DNA of 64,000 nucleotides from Silene latifolia (taxonomy: Eukaryota > Streptophyta > Magnoliopsida > Caryophyllales > Caryophyllaceae). Positions 10,625-21,898 of this stretch are shown in pieces. Position 1 is the stretch's first letter. The number at the start of each line of letters is the position of its first letter. A program made the translations under genes and the position numbers. The notes under the pieces are model-generated. The model saw nothing but the letters and a program-made list of their open reading frames with translations, had not been told where the DNA came from and ran no database searches. Location: NCBI RefSeq assembly GCF_048544455.1, contig NC_133535.1, forward strand, positions 82,398,120 through 82,462,119, read 5' to 3'.

Positions 10625-12450
10625 TCAACACAAGATAGATATAGCAGGCCTGCTGAAGCAAGGGATGTCCACCAGTGAACACATATCCATCGGAGAAAGA
10701 TCATTTGCTTGCAAAAAGACTGCCATGTCATCAATGAAACACCTATACCATCAAAAACAAGTAACAATTAAGAGATGTTCACCAAAGTTATGACCAAATG
10801 GACGTTGAATTAATTTTAAGTCAAGCAAGTGTACCGTTTTTGTATTTTTATCCCATTTAAGAAGTTCCAATATTATCTTCTTTCGATAGTCAGGCAATTT
10901 CTGCAAAAGAGATTTTCATACAGTATAGTATATATTTAATATGTAGCAATGGCAAGGTAGGAGGCAAAACCCGTAAATATATACCTCAAAATATTCACTG
11001 TTGGTTCATAAACTTTCATTGTCCAACGCATCCAACCATTTCAGCACAAACACTCCACAATCAAAACTACAAATAAATAAACATTTATGAGTAAAAGAAA
11101 CATCTCAAGTGAAGATCAACTATTCAACCATTCATTTCAGCAATATGGGATTGGGTACTTGGTTTTGGTCAGAGAGGGACCATTCAAACTTGTACGATAA
11201 AAACACAAATATAGCCTAAAAAACGAAGATACATGGTTACATACCATGTTTTTTGTTGAGGGACTTTAAGGTTGACAATTGGGTTCATGTACATCAACCG
11301 CAAAGGTTCAAATGCAGATGAACCACCACAAAGAACAGATGATACTTGGTACAACTGGAACATGAAAAAGCCAATAGAACATAAAAAAATGACAGGGTTA
11401 TATTTTTAAGAAACTAAAGATAAATACTCCAAAATATTTTGGGAAAAAATCATACAATCTCGTGGGCTGTGTGGTTATCAGGATCCGCATGTAAATCGGT
11501 GCTCGAGTCGAGGATGAAATTTACTTTTTGCTTTAAATCGCAAACGCAAGCCCACCAATGATGACACTTATCGTTAAGCATAGGGATAAAAACCTGCAAT
11601 AGACAAACCAATTAACAATACACATGAACGAAAATAAATAAAAAAGAACATAAATAGTAGAAGAGGGATCTTTCACCTTTTGGATATTGCTCCCATCAAA
11701 TGGAATGTAATCAGACTTCGTGTATTGACCCCAAATAGTCAAGGGTTGCGTTCTTCATGAACGGTCTGCATGTGACAAAAGTAGGACCATTTTAATAAAC
11801 CAGAGAGGAGCAACATTAAGAAAGCAAATACTTGAATATCAACATCTAAAGTATTTGAAGCTCACATATACTGTGGTTGGCAAGTAGAGGAGATGTGATC
11901 TACCGAGTGTGGACTTAACTCCAAACATATCAATCACCTACAAAATCAAATTTAACAAAACATAGGTAAAGGATTCACAAAATAAGTTCCATCATTCACA
12001 AAATAAGGTCCAGGATTCACAAAACAAGTTCCAGGATTCACAAAATAAATTCACAAAATAAGTTCCAAGATTCAGAAAACAAGTTCCAGGATTCACAAAA
12101 TAAGTTCTAGGATTCACAAAAAAGTAAAATGAAACATGAAAAGAAAAAGGAAAGGAAAATGATACTTACCTGATCCATAACAAAGCCACGTGGTCCAAGG
12201 GTCTGTAAAGCATGTCTTGTGACTTCCATCCACGGAGTGGACACCATAGCGTCACTTAAATATTGAGGAAATGCAATTAGTCAATATCTCTCACAATATA
12301 ACTTTTATATTGTAAAATCAAAGCAAAATCATATAACTTTTATATTGTAAAATCAAAGCAAAATCAATACAATTTAGTTTGTGCCGATTTTGATCTGCAA
12401 ACATAATCCAACAATTGCTGGTCACTGTAAGGAAGTGGTTGAGAGCCACT
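10625..12450 (-). pseudogene. Second C48 (Ulp1-like) module of copy B, catalytic residues kept
   Basis: Exons parallel those of copy A: about 12450-12375 (YSDQQLLDYVC), 12255-12172 (VSTPWMEVTRHAL), 11940-11865 (VIDMFG, LLYLPTTV), 11765-11690 (TIWGQYTKSDYIPFDG), 11593-11455 (HHWWACVCDLK, FILDS), 11330-11265 (VPQQK), 11065-10985 (FDCGVFVLKWLDALD), 10900-10790 (LPDYRKKIILELLKW) and a final exon about 10755-10625 (CFIDDMAVFL, stop at 10625-10627). The His (11558-11560), Asp and Cys (11057-11059) codons are intact. A frameshift after ERNP in the TIWGQYTK exon and a TGA at 11006-11008, where copy A has TGG, inactivate it. Exon borders were placed by eye using GT-AG and homology. Confidence 0.75.
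11960..12130. repeat. TTCACAAAATAAG motif array, intron of copy B
   Basis: About eight units such as GATTCACAAAATAAGTTCCA, same orientation as at 5880-6440. They occupy the intron between VSTPWMEV and VIDMFG, a different intron from the large array of copy A, so the motif has invaded introns independently. Confidence 0.85.
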
Positions 12451-12544
12451 GCCACAATACGAACAAATAACATTATTTAATCAACTAAAGTACTAAAGGT
12501 TTTGCAAGAAAAATTTGATAATATTAAAAGAAGAAGGTTCTTAC

Positions 12545-14202
12545 AGCGGTACACGACTCCATTCTAGTGCATCTTTTTTCACTCTATCTCTTAATACGTT
12601 CTTATCACATGTAATAATGTGATAGCACACCCTCAATGCAAAATGCTTCACCTGAGCTTCCTATAAATGGAAAAGGGGGAATAATAATATGTTGCAAACT
12701 TATAAAAATTTATATTTATCAATGTATAAATAGAGTTGAAAAAGTAATCTTACAGTATATATGGTTATTGGACAATCACTTTTGTTTCCTTTGTAATTCT
12801 CCAATATGTTCAATAAATAGATGCCATTATCTATTTCATCAGAAGTTAAATTTGATTTTGGGATAAACACTTCAAGGCCCACAAAATACTTGTCGATCTT
12901 TGGCAACTTTGGTTTAAGAAGCCGGATGAGCTTTTCTTTCTGTATGAACAAAAGATAAATCAGTCTTTCTTAGCAGAAGTATAAACAAAACTTATTTTGT
13001 GAGGTACACCACACTAACTAAGAATCATATAAGGTACTATACTGTCAAAACAGACACTAGCTACGAAATTGCACCAGTTGAACCATACATCTTAGTTTGT
13101 AAAACTTGGAGTGAAATGGTAAAGGACCATAGGTTCACAATATAAGATCTAAGATTCACAAAATAAAGGCCTACTTTCACAAAGTCCCCTATTTTGCCCT
13201 TTTCCTTTTTTGGTGAACCTCAGACCTTGTCTTGTGAATCTCAGACCTTGTTCAGTGAATCTTAGGGCTTGTTTTGTGAAACTTGGTCAACATAAGTGGT
13301 TTAAAATCATCTATTTTGCTCTTAATTTTGTGAATCTCATACCTTATCTTGTGAATCTCAGACCTTGTTCAGTGAATCTTAGGGCTTGTTTTAGTGAAAC
13401 TTGGTCAACATAAGTAGTTAAAGTGATAAGATTCACAAACCTTAAGTGTAGGCTTCACAAAATAAAGTCATACATTCACAAAGTCATTTCCTAGTAGAAT
13501 CACAATAACACACATTTTCCTAAGCAAAATGGAAACAATAGACGTACCACAGATTGTATAAAACAAGAATAATCAACAGATCTGCCTTTCATAGGATGGA
13601 TGATTTGCACTTTGCTACTTTTAGTTCTGAGGTCGATACAAATCAATAAAGGTGGGCATGAGGCGGAGACTATTGGAGCGCAAACCTGAAAAAGGACAAA
13701 AAGTAAACTGAATTAAAAAGACAAAAATGCAGTGTATAAAAAAGACAAAAATGAACTTAAGTTGAAATATAAGCAGACCAAAATCAAAGACTTACTAGTT
13801 GAACTGCAGAAACATCAACATTGGAGAGATACTGGGAACAAAAAATAAGATCAGTATGAGTAACGATTAGAAGTCAACATCATGTAAAATAGACTTGGAG
13901 AATTGGATAAAGTAGAGGGTAATAAGACTAACACTTTCATTTCTATACGGCACAAATAAACGAGAAGGGGAAGTCCGGGATTTGAATATCTCAATACTAT
14001 TTAAGATCTCACAATACGCATCTATGACATGAGATGATATCGGATCGCCTTCAGCCACACTCTTCAACTGGCTCCTTGTCAAAGTCTGACATTGACTTTG
14101 GAAAAGAATCTCCGTTTCATCATATGATTCACCAAGTATAAAATCTAATACTTGTTTCTCAGCTTGATTCAAATCCCTAAAAATATTAAGATTTCTTTGC
14201 AA
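12545..14202 (-). pseudogene. First C48-like module of copy B, catalytic residues lost
   Basis: Exons about 14202-13890 (TLTRSQLKSVAEG, HVIDAYCEIL, RLFVPYRN), 13832-13795 (YLSNVDVSAVQL), 13686-13551 (SCPPLLICIDLRTKS), 12940-12756 (EIDNGIYLLNIL) and 12665-12545 (CYHIITCDKNVL, DALEWSRVP). Segment by segment these align with the second module: VTRHALQTLG with LTRSQLKSVA, VIDMF with VIDAY, CHHWWACVCDLK with SCPPLLICIDLR, FDCGVFVLKWL with IDNGIYLLNIL. The His, the Asp after the strand and the Cys are replaced by Pro/Leu, His and Asn (12826-12828). The intron after the Cys-equivalent exon falls at the same place. It therefore looks like a tandem-duplicated pseudo-protease module. The alignment was made by eye. 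Confidence 0.6.
13130..13480. repeat. TTCAC-motif cluster, reverse orientation, intron of copy B
   Basis: Two copies of a block of about 120 bases (GTGAATCTCAGACCTTGTTC, then CTTAGGGCTTGTTTTGTGAA and GGTCAACATAAGT). Short opposite-strand units (AGATTCACAAAATAAAG) lie on both sides, at about 13150 and 13430-13480. It sits in an intron of the first C48-like module. Confidence 0.85.
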
Positions 14203-16196
14203 ATAGGGCGATCGGAAAACTTCAGCTAGAACTACAACCCTCCTCTAACCACGACCCTGAACATCCTCTTCAATTGGTAATGGACATATGGGAAATGGGA
14301 TTGCAGCATTAGTTGGGGTTTTGCAAGGAACACTGGCAATCGCCTTTGCCCAATGACGTGGCGATCGACGAATATATACATTACTGACAGATCGTTTACT
14401 GACAGATGGTTTATCGATTGTTGAAACAAGTGGAGTATCTGGTAGGCAAATAACATCAAGAGTTGTCTTCCGTACCACAGTAGTAGGAGGAGAAGGAGGA
14501 GTAGCTGTTATCTCAATAATTGTAGGCTCAGTGACGTCCTTATCAGGAAGAACATCATCCAGAGCAGCGTGAGAGGATGTGTTCCCTACTAAAGGAGTGG
14601 GCTCAGTGAAAGAAGGGATGACATCCACAAGGAGGGATGACACAACAAAGATATGTGTCGTCGCTCGGGCTCGAGTTGAGACAACAAATGGTCATCAGCT
14701 GCTAGGAGCCTAAAGGATGGGTATTTTGCATTTGGTGGTGGTGAATGATGTGGCGCTATTGGTTGCAAAGCTTCACCCATCACATCCAATGCCGCCAACA
14801 AATCAGCCTCAGTCCACCCATACAAATTATCCATATTCTCCCCACCTTTCTCCACATTCTCATGAATATCGTCAACCACTTTCTCAACGATATTCTCATC
14901 CACAATGTCCGACACCTTTTCCTCATTCTTCACATCCTTCACATTTTCAGCATCATCCTCTTATTGAGATAACTTAAAACCTTCTGCTATGTCGTCTACA
15001 GCTGCAACTAGTTTCTTCACTGTTGTTGTTGAAGGCAGTTTGGAGGGAGCTTGACTAGAAAGTGATTTGTAGTCCGCAAAAGCTTGAGCCATTTCCTTTG
15101 TAGAAAGTGCAAGTTTATGGACAAACTCACTAGTGCCTTCATTCCCAGGTAGAGGTAATTTTTCAACTTCAGCTTCATATGCTTTATCTTGAATTGTTGA
15201 CTTGGAAGACTGGCCGAGCTCAATATTTGGAGGAGGAGGACACAACTGTGGAATATGGTGGTTGATGACCATTGGAGGCTCAATAGAACCCCTGCCAAAA
15301 GTTTTCTTTTCCGAATTTTTGTCATTCACTTCCTGCTTAACTCTCTTGGATATAGCTTCTTTAGTCCAAGTTGAGAGCATTGGAAACTGCCGAGTAACAA
15401 GGCGTGCTTTGAAGATACATCGGTCAAGATAAATGAAAACCAAGACCATAATAGGTCCACCAAACCAATTTTCTTTCAGCTTTTTGGTCTGCCACTCCTC
15501 CTTTTGCCAAGACTCAACTTGGGCAGCCAATTCGTGTTTGATGAAATTGCACCAGTTGAATTTGGAGATCAACTCAGTGTTTACCAAACTTTTAAGAAGT
15601 CTCAAACTTGCCCGATTGCCTACAACACCGCCTAAAAGAGCATTAAAGATATAAATGATGAAAGTGCATTTGAAATCATCTCCACCATCTCTTTGTGTAG
15701 AGAGCTTTTGCATAATGTGTTTGACCTCAATGGAACTACCTTTGTATTGACTTCTGAACTCCTCCCAAACAGACACATAATAAGGGCACTTATCTCCAAT
15801 TTTTGCTTCTTCGACAATGTTTGGACCCATTGGCAATCCCAGGCACAGATGGATATCTTCCTCTAAAACAAGGAGTTTCCCATCACACAACGATCCTGTA
15901 AAGGGGTCATAATTTGAAACTAGCCAGTACGCCAAGTGACCCGGAACAACATCTGTTTTAAGATGCAATAGAGAACCAAATCCCATTTCTTGTATAGCTT
16001 CAATCTGCTTATCTGATGGTGGATTCTCCTTATTGTTGAGAAAGTTGTAAAGCCCAACAGGAGACATCCGATTCCTCAACACATGCAGTCTGTCTTTGTA
16101 AATTCTTGTCTTTTTTGTAGCTGGCTCAGAGAGTGGTTCAGTAGCTTCAGTAGGTGCTTTAGTAGCTTCAGTACGTCCTCAACAGGCCGCTTCATC
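14203..16196 (-). pseudogene. Ulp1-like gene copy B, N-terminal exon
   Basis: Counterpart of 7005-9203. The start codon of copy A is conserved (MKRPVED at 16196), but an indel right after it shifts the frame: the correct frame meets a TGA just upstream and is open from about 16160. The module MGFGSLLHLKTD, LAYWLVSNYDPF, CLGLPMGP follows, then an intact stretch in which copy A has stops (RASLRLLKSLVNTELI, ELAAQVESWQKEEW). A TAA after KLSQ at 14961-14963, a frameshift near 14620 and a TAG at 14245-14247 break the linker. After the TAG the same frame runs on into the first C48-like module. Confidence 0.75.
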
Positions 16197-16264
16197 CTGG
16201 CTTGGCTTGCTTCCTACAACTCAGTAAAGCCTATTATTCACAAAGCTAGGGAAATAAGTTCACA

Positions 16265-17000
16265 AAATAAAGAAACTTGGTCAGTAAGGTTTAGATTCTC
16301 AGACCTTGTTTTGTGAATCTCAGACCTTGTTCAGTGAATCTAAGGGCTTGTTTTGTGAAACTTGGTCATTATAAGTGGTTTAAATCATCTATTTTGCTCA
16401 TACCTTTATTTGGTGAATTCACAGACTTGTTTTGTGAATCTCAGACCTTATTAAGTGAATCTAAGGGCTTGTTTTGTGAAACTTGGTCATTATATGTGGT
16501 TAAAATCATCTATTTTGCTCATACCTTTATTTGGTGAATTCACAAACCTTGTTTTGTGAATCTCAAACCTTATTCAGTGAATATAAGAGCTTGTTTTGTG
16601 AAACTTGGTCATTATAAGTGGTTAAAATCATCTATTTTGCTCATATCTTTATTTGGTGAATTCACAGACCTTGTTTTGTGAATCTCAGACCTTATTAAGT
16701 GAATCTAAAGGCTTGTTTTGTGAAACTTGGTCATTATAAGTGGTTAAAATCATCTATTTTGCTCATACCTTTATTTGGTGAATTCACAGACCTTGTTTTG
16801 TGAATCTCAGACCTTATTCAGTGAATCTAAGGGCTTGTTTTGTGAAACTTGGTCATTATAAGTTGTTAAAATCATCTATTTTGCTCATACCTTTATCTGG
16901 TGAATTCACAGACCTTGTTTTGTGAATCTCAGACCTTATTCAGTGAATCTAATGGCTTGTTTTGTGAAACTTGGTCATTATAAGTTGTTAAAGAACATTA
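16265..17000. repeat. 122-bp tandem repeat array, reverse TTCAC motif, six units
   Basis: CAGACCTT (or CAAACCTT) recurs at 16321, 16442, 16564, 16686, 16809 and 16930, a period of 121-123 bases. Each unit holds GTGAATCTCAGACCTT, AGTGAATCTAAGGGCTTG, TTTTGTGAAACTTGGTCATT, AAAATCATCTATTTTGCTC and TTATTTGGTGAATTCACA. It lies just upstream of the start codon of copy B. Confidence 0.9.
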
Positions 17001-17049
17001 CATTATAACAATAAGCTATGGTCAATTAACTGAATTTAAGTGATAATAG

Positions 17050-17225
17050 GTAAGAAAGAAGCAGGAAAATTCACTAAACAAAGTCTCAGATTCACTAAAC
17101 AAGGTCTAAGATTCACAAAATAAGTTCCACGATTCACAAAATAAGTTCCAGGATTCACATAATAAGTTGCAAGATTCACAAAAGAAGTTCCACAATTCAC
17201 AAAATAAGGTCACAAAATAAGTTAG
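17050..17225. repeat. TTCAC-motif array, forward orientation
   Basis: About seven units (GATTCACAAAATAAGTTCCA and variants) in the orientation opposite to the adjoining 122-bp array, about 60 bases away. A transcript crossing both could pair internally. Confidence 0.85.
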
Positions 17226-17523
17226 TCATTATAAGTGCATGGAAGAATATGTAAGAAAACAAATACAAAATTAAATGGAAAATCAGAAGTAAAGAACATT
17301 GCATTATACATAGAAAAGTGATCCATGCAAATATTTAAAACAAAGTACAAGATTACATGATAATTTATGTTATCCAAAATGTTAAACTAAGATGTACATA
17401 ATTATACAGAAGGTTGACACTACTACGAAATTATACAAAATAACAAAAGGGCAAAGTTAAAACCTTAAAGTGCAAAGCCCTAGTTACACAGATAGTACAT
17501 TACAAACAAGGGACAACTCTAGG
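17226..17523. other. AT-rich spacer, nothing recognised
   Basis: AT-rich sequence without a frame or repeat I can name. It lies between the forward motif array and the diverged upstream module of the Ulp1-like locus. Confidence 0.4.
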
Positions 17524-18153
17524 CTATATATACAACATCAAAGGTAAGTCAAGAAAAGATATATCTCTACGAGTGACTAGTAAGTCAGCAGCAATGCCAA
17601 TATCTATATCTCGCTCTTCACTGGGCGTAGCTAAAACATGCAATGACTCATTAACTGCACTGCGTGCAACATCATCCAGAGCATTTAGATGAGTACTCTG
17701 AGATGGAATTTTTGCTTGGTGATAATGTAGTAAGAATTTGGCAATCATATCCTCCATCATGAAACATTTGTATGTTTGAAACACTATTCTAGGACCCCTA
17801 CAAATAGTCCGAACACCATTCATATCATTTATGTCTACAGAAAGCCAATATGCCAAGGTGACCCCAGGTGCACTTTTGTGTATCAGAAATAGTTGAGCCC
17901 AATTTCGACATACGAGCGCCATATGTGCTTTATCTTCGTAATGATTAATTTTAGAGAAGATTTTTTGCATAAGATCTTGATTATTAAAAACAGAATGACA
18001 TGCTTGATAGTGACGGCCAGGCACTATAACTTCCTTTAACGTCGAAAAAGAGAAATCCATAGCTGTTTGTTTTTCAGTGACATAAAGTGCGCGAAATGAC
18101 ACTTGATCTTCGTCAAGAAGATTAACAACACAACCATTGCACCAAGTTGTCAT
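17524..18153 (-). pseudogene. Diverged duplicate of the N-terminal module, upstream of copy B
   Basis: A 209-residue open frame, MTTWCNGC to PLMLYI. By eye it follows the order of the N-terminal module of copies A and B: KIFSKINHYEDKAHMAL parallels YNFLNNKENPPSDKQIEAI, and NWAQLFLIHKSAPGVTLAYW parallels GFGSLLHLKTDAGPGHLAYW. A TTTCATAG acceptor-like site lies just before the start, so it may be an internal exon. Copy A has nothing comparable between its leader and start codon. It is uninterrupted, but no function can be given and its start is unsure; it could be a separate small gene or a 5' exon of copy B. Confidence 0.45.
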
Positions 18154-18319
18154 ACTTGTCTATGAAACAAGTGAAATACAAATATTAGTTAAACAAAAGA
18201 AATGTGAAAATACAAAACACAAATTCCTAGGTAGTTGGACTAACAAGCTGGGAAAATAAACAAAGGTGAAGGAGGGTCACAAAATTAGATCTAGGAAGCA
18301 CAAAAGCCGGGAAAATAAA

Positions 18320-18570
18320 AACGTTTAGATTCTCAGACCTTGTTTGGTGAATCTTAGACCTTGTTTAGTGAATCTAAAGGCTTGTTTTGTGAAACTTGGC
18401 CATTATAAGTGGTTAAAATCATCTGTTTTGCTCATTTCGTTATTTGGTGAATTTATAGACCCTGTTTTGTGAATCTCAGACCTTATTAAGTGAATCTAAG
18501 AGCTTGTTTTGTGAAACTTGGTCATTATAAGTGGTTAAAATCATCTATTTTGCTCTTTTCTTCTTAATTT
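18320..18570. repeat. TTCAC-motif repeats, reverse orientation
   Basis: Two units of the 122-bp type (CAGACCTTGTTTGGTGAATC, GGCTTGTTTTGTGAAACTTG, ATCATCTATTTTGCTC), continuing the array family of 16265-17000 on the other side of the diverged module. Confidence 0.85.
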
Positions 18571-18719
18571 GTTTCTCTGCTTCTTTGTAATCGCAGACCT
18601 TATTCAATTAACACTCAAGCAATAACAGCAGATGACAAAAAGTAGCTAGTGTAATTTATGCAAACCTCTATAATTTATGAAAACCTTTGAATAATCTCAG
18701 ACCTTATTCAATGAGAACT

Positions 18720-18995
18720 CAAGCAACAACAACAACAACAACAGCAGAAGACAAAATGCAACACGCAACCAAATTTACTGGTTTGAAGATAATATAATAA
18801 TAAACTACTGGTTTCACAAATTTACCTCCTAGATTCACAAAATAAGTTCTAGGTTTCACAAAAGCAGGTAAACGAAATCTTAACAAACAAATGACAAACA
18901 TTAAGTCCAAGTTTGAAGATAATATAACAATAAGCTACTGGTTTCACAAATTTACCTCCTAGATTCACAAAATAAGCTACTGGTTTCACAAGTTT
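18720..18995. repeat. Short CAA tract and duplicated GGTTTCACAAATTTACCTCC block
   Basis: A brief (CAA)n tract at 18724-18741. GAAGATAATATAA and GGTTTCACAAATTTACCTCC then occur twice, about 130 bases apart (18784 and 18915 regions), each followed by TAGATTCACAAAATAAG. Confidence 0.75.
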
Positions 18996-19049
18996 AAAAT
19001 AGAAAGAAACATACGAAAAAGCGGAGAAATCGATTGCAGTTGATTTTAT

Positions 19050-19580
19050 GCGTTCCTACTGTGTTCGATTATGCTCACGAAGCGATCAAAACCTGCATAA
19101 TAACAACAATAATTTAGTAAAGAAACGGAAAATAGAAAAATAAGAGAAAGTTTCAATCAAATTGCGAGCATAATCGAGCAGAAACGAAATGCATAGAAAT
19201 CAAACGAAGTCGAGTGAAGGAAAATAGAAAAATAAGAGAAAACTGAGTAATTAAACTAATTAAATAAATTTAGTAAAGAAACGGAAAGGAACATACGAAG
19301 AAAAGGAGAAATCGACTTCGATGGCGGAACAAATGTGACGGAGTTTAGCGAATGGCGAAGACGGAGTGAATGGCGAAGACGGAGTAAATATGACAGAGTA
19401 AATGATTGAGGATGAAGGGAAATGGCGGAATAGATGAGCTTGTAGAAGCTCAGTGGTAATGGTGATAATGGCGGAAAAGTAGTTGTGAAGGAAGGGAGAG
19501 AAATAAATGAGAGGAAGTGATATTGTAAATGAGGGAAGTGCGTTAGTTGGGGAGTATTTATGGGGGACACGTGTCACATA
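19050..19580 (-). promoter_or_regulatory. Promoter and leader of Ulp1-like copy B
   Basis: On the - strand a palindromic G-box GACACGTGTC (19566-19575) is followed by a TATA-like TAAATAC (19554-19560). A pyrimidine-rich leader follows (CTTCCTCTCATTTATTTCTC). The segment GCATAATAACAACAATAATT near 19093 matches GCATAATAAAAACAATAATT near 9646 in front of copy A, which ties this leader to the Ulp1-like family. In copy A the distance to the start codon is about 440 bases; here the diverged module and motif arrays extend it to about 2.9 kb. Confidence 0.55.
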
Positions 19581-19599
19581 TCTGGTGCATCTAAAAGTT

Positions 19600-19990
19600 A
19601 GATCCAATGGTGAGTAAATGGTTCAGCCGCCTCACCCTAAGGAGGGTGCCTATATTAATTAATTAATTAAGTTTATCAGGCATTCCTCTCTATCATCTTG
19701 CTTCTTCTTTGTTTTATTTTATTTAGTTTGTTTTACAAGCTAATAAACGCAGAACAATAACAGTGACAAAACTAATTAAGCGAATAATACTTAGAGAAAG
19801 AACATAATGATCGATAAAAACACATGCAAATGAAATAATTAGAGAAAGAAAATAATGACTGAGATGACAAAACCTAAATTAAATCATGCATTTTTACCTG
19901 ATAATTAGAGAAAGTAAGAGACGATGAAACCAACAGTGACGGCGAGATGATAAAGCGACGATGAGGAAGAGAGAAAGAGACGATGAGAAA
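19600..19990. other. AT-rich spacer, nothing recognised
   Basis: Contains TTAATTAATTAATTAA near 19655 and AT-rich low-complexity sequence. No gene or repeat family was recognised. Confidence 0.4.
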
Positions 19991-20122
19991 GTGTGTTTGT
20001 GTTTGTGTTTGTGTTTGTGTTTGTGTTTGTGTTTGTGTTTGTGTTTGTGTTTGTGTTTGTGTTTGTGTTTGTGTTTGTGTTTGTGTTTGTGTTTGTGTTT
20101 GTGTTTGTGTTTGTGTTTGTGT
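19991..20122. repeat. (TGTGTT)n hexanucleotide tract, about 22 units
   Basis: Regular GTGTTT units with nearly no interruptions, fraying at 20120-20160 (TGTATG, TGTTAGG). It abuts a truncated retroelement gag. Long frames here (CLCLCL or NTNTNT) are artefacts of the repeat. Confidence 0.95.
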
Positions 20123-20279
20123 ATGTTTGTGTTAGGTTTGTGTTTTGTGGCTGTACCTGATCTGTGTTTGTGTGGTTTATAGTATGGAAAGTATTGACAA
20201 CGGTTGTTAAACAAAAACTCGTGGCCATTACAGAATATATTAACAACGGGTCCATAGTAAACCCCGTTTGAGAGATTGC

Positions 20280-20669
20280 ATCACAATAGTCGCAAAAGGT
20301 TTCCATATGAGAATGAGGGTCCTCACTAGGCATCCCCCCAAATTGGCTCCTCTCAACTAATTGGATGAAGGCGGACTTGGCAATAAAATTTCCGGTTAGA
20401 TGTTGCGGTGTAGGAGTACCATTTGGTAGATTCTCCTCGGTGGGTACGGAGTGTGACGAGAATTTAGGCATTGTAGGTGGATTTTGTGGGGTATTGTGTA
20501 ATGGGTTCTCTTCTCCTTCTATTGCGAAAGGATTGACAAACTCACTAGTGGGTTGGACAACTTCACTAATACCTCTTAAATTCCTCCTAACAAGTCTCCT
20601 ATTGTTCGTCAAGGTTCTTTCGATTTCACGGTCAAAAGGTAACAAATCACCTTGTAACCTTCTAGACAT
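20280..20669 (-). pseudogene. Athila-like gag N-terminus, truncated (family 1)
   Basis: From the start MSRRLQGDLLPFDREIE at 20669 the frame carries VERSQFGGMPSEDPHSHMETF and CDAISQTG, the first part of the gag of Athila/Tat-type Ty3/gypsy elements. Homology ends near 20280, before the capsid core, and the frame runs on into unrelated sequence and the hexamer tract. The start lies about 120 bases inside the primer-binding site, as expected. Confidence 0.7.
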
Positions 20670-20789
20670 GCAAAATATCAAACAACTCGAAAACAATTAG
20701 AACAAACCTTGAGGAGTTTTACTTCCCCAAGGCGAAGAAAGACACAACTAATAACAATAAAAAAGAAATCTAAATCAAGTAAACACCGT

Positions 20790-20806
20790 CCCCGGCAACG
20801 GCGCCA
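20790..20806 (-). other. Primer-binding site, tRNA-Asp type
   Basis: The complement TGGCGCCGTTGCCGGGG matches the 3' end of plant tRNA-Asp(GTC), the usual minus-strand primer of Athila-type elements. It is four bases inside the LTR. Confidence 0.85.
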
Positions 20807-21898
20807 TTTTTGATGCGAGTCCTTTTCGTGTTCACAAATTAAGATGTGGTCGTTGGGTCACGGTCGAATCAAAACACAATTTATAACTTCACAAACAACT
20901 CTACAATTAGTAAAGAGGCAAGTAAAGGTCGGATCCCAAGGGACGGGTATTGAAATGAGATTTCTATTGCAACTAGTGGTGTCTAAGGGGTGTCACAAAT
21001 TGGGTTGATGTAGAAGGTCACTAAACTAAAGTAGCAATGAAAATAAACAAGCAAGATGAATTAAAGGGGTGTAAACAATTGATTAAAAGCACTAGGGTGT
21101 CATGGGATCATAGGGGAATCATGGGAATTGATCATACAAACATGTTCTCAAATTATAAGCAAGCAATTATTGTTGTGATGGATTGAGTTGGGTTATATCT
21201 TACAATCCTAGGAAAGTTTGGGTCCCGGAGCCGAATCGATTAGATTGTACAACACCTACAAGTCGACTCAATCTTCCCTACTCAACAACATGCATGGTCT
21301 AATGAGACTCGAGTTGGGTTATGTCTTACATGTCTCATTGAAAAGATGGAAAATGATAGTAAATGCAAGGATTCATAGGCTTAGCATTTCATCAAATATA
21401 ACATGTGCATGAGTTGAGATCAAAACAAGCAAGCAAATAAAACATGAAAGCATATTAATTTAAGCATGAATCATTCCCAATGTTGGTTTCCCCTAATCAC
21501 CCATTAACCCTAGCTAAGAGACTACTCACTCATTATCATGTTGATCATGCTAGCAAGGTTGTCAATCATACCAACAATATGAAACATGATGAATAAATGA
21601 AAGTAATTAACAATAATTAAAAAGGGATTAAGAGATTATACCTACTAATGATTCCAATAATAAAGCAAAGATAAAAGAAGTACTTGAATGCTTGATTGAG
21701 AGGTTGTCAATCTCCCAACAATAACCCAAATAATCTTCAATTACCCAAAATAAAGGATGAACAAAAGAGAGATTAAAGAACTAAAACTTGGATTAAAACT
21801 TGATTAATACTTGATTACAATATTAAAGAGAGATTTGATTGATATTAACTACACTAATTATTGATAAGAAGAACATGCTCCTCTAATTAGACTAATGG

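Noticed and set aside
16265..17000. CRISPR-like regular repeats
   Set aside because: Spacers are themselves repeated and the genome is clearly plant; this is a 122-bp tandem repeat.
19961..20214. Proteins with CLCLCL, NTNTNT or HKHKHK runs
   Set aside because: Translations of the TGTGTT tract in several frames.
20790..20806. tRNA-Asp gene fragment
   Set aside because: Only the 3' 17 bases match, at the primer-binding position of an LTR element.
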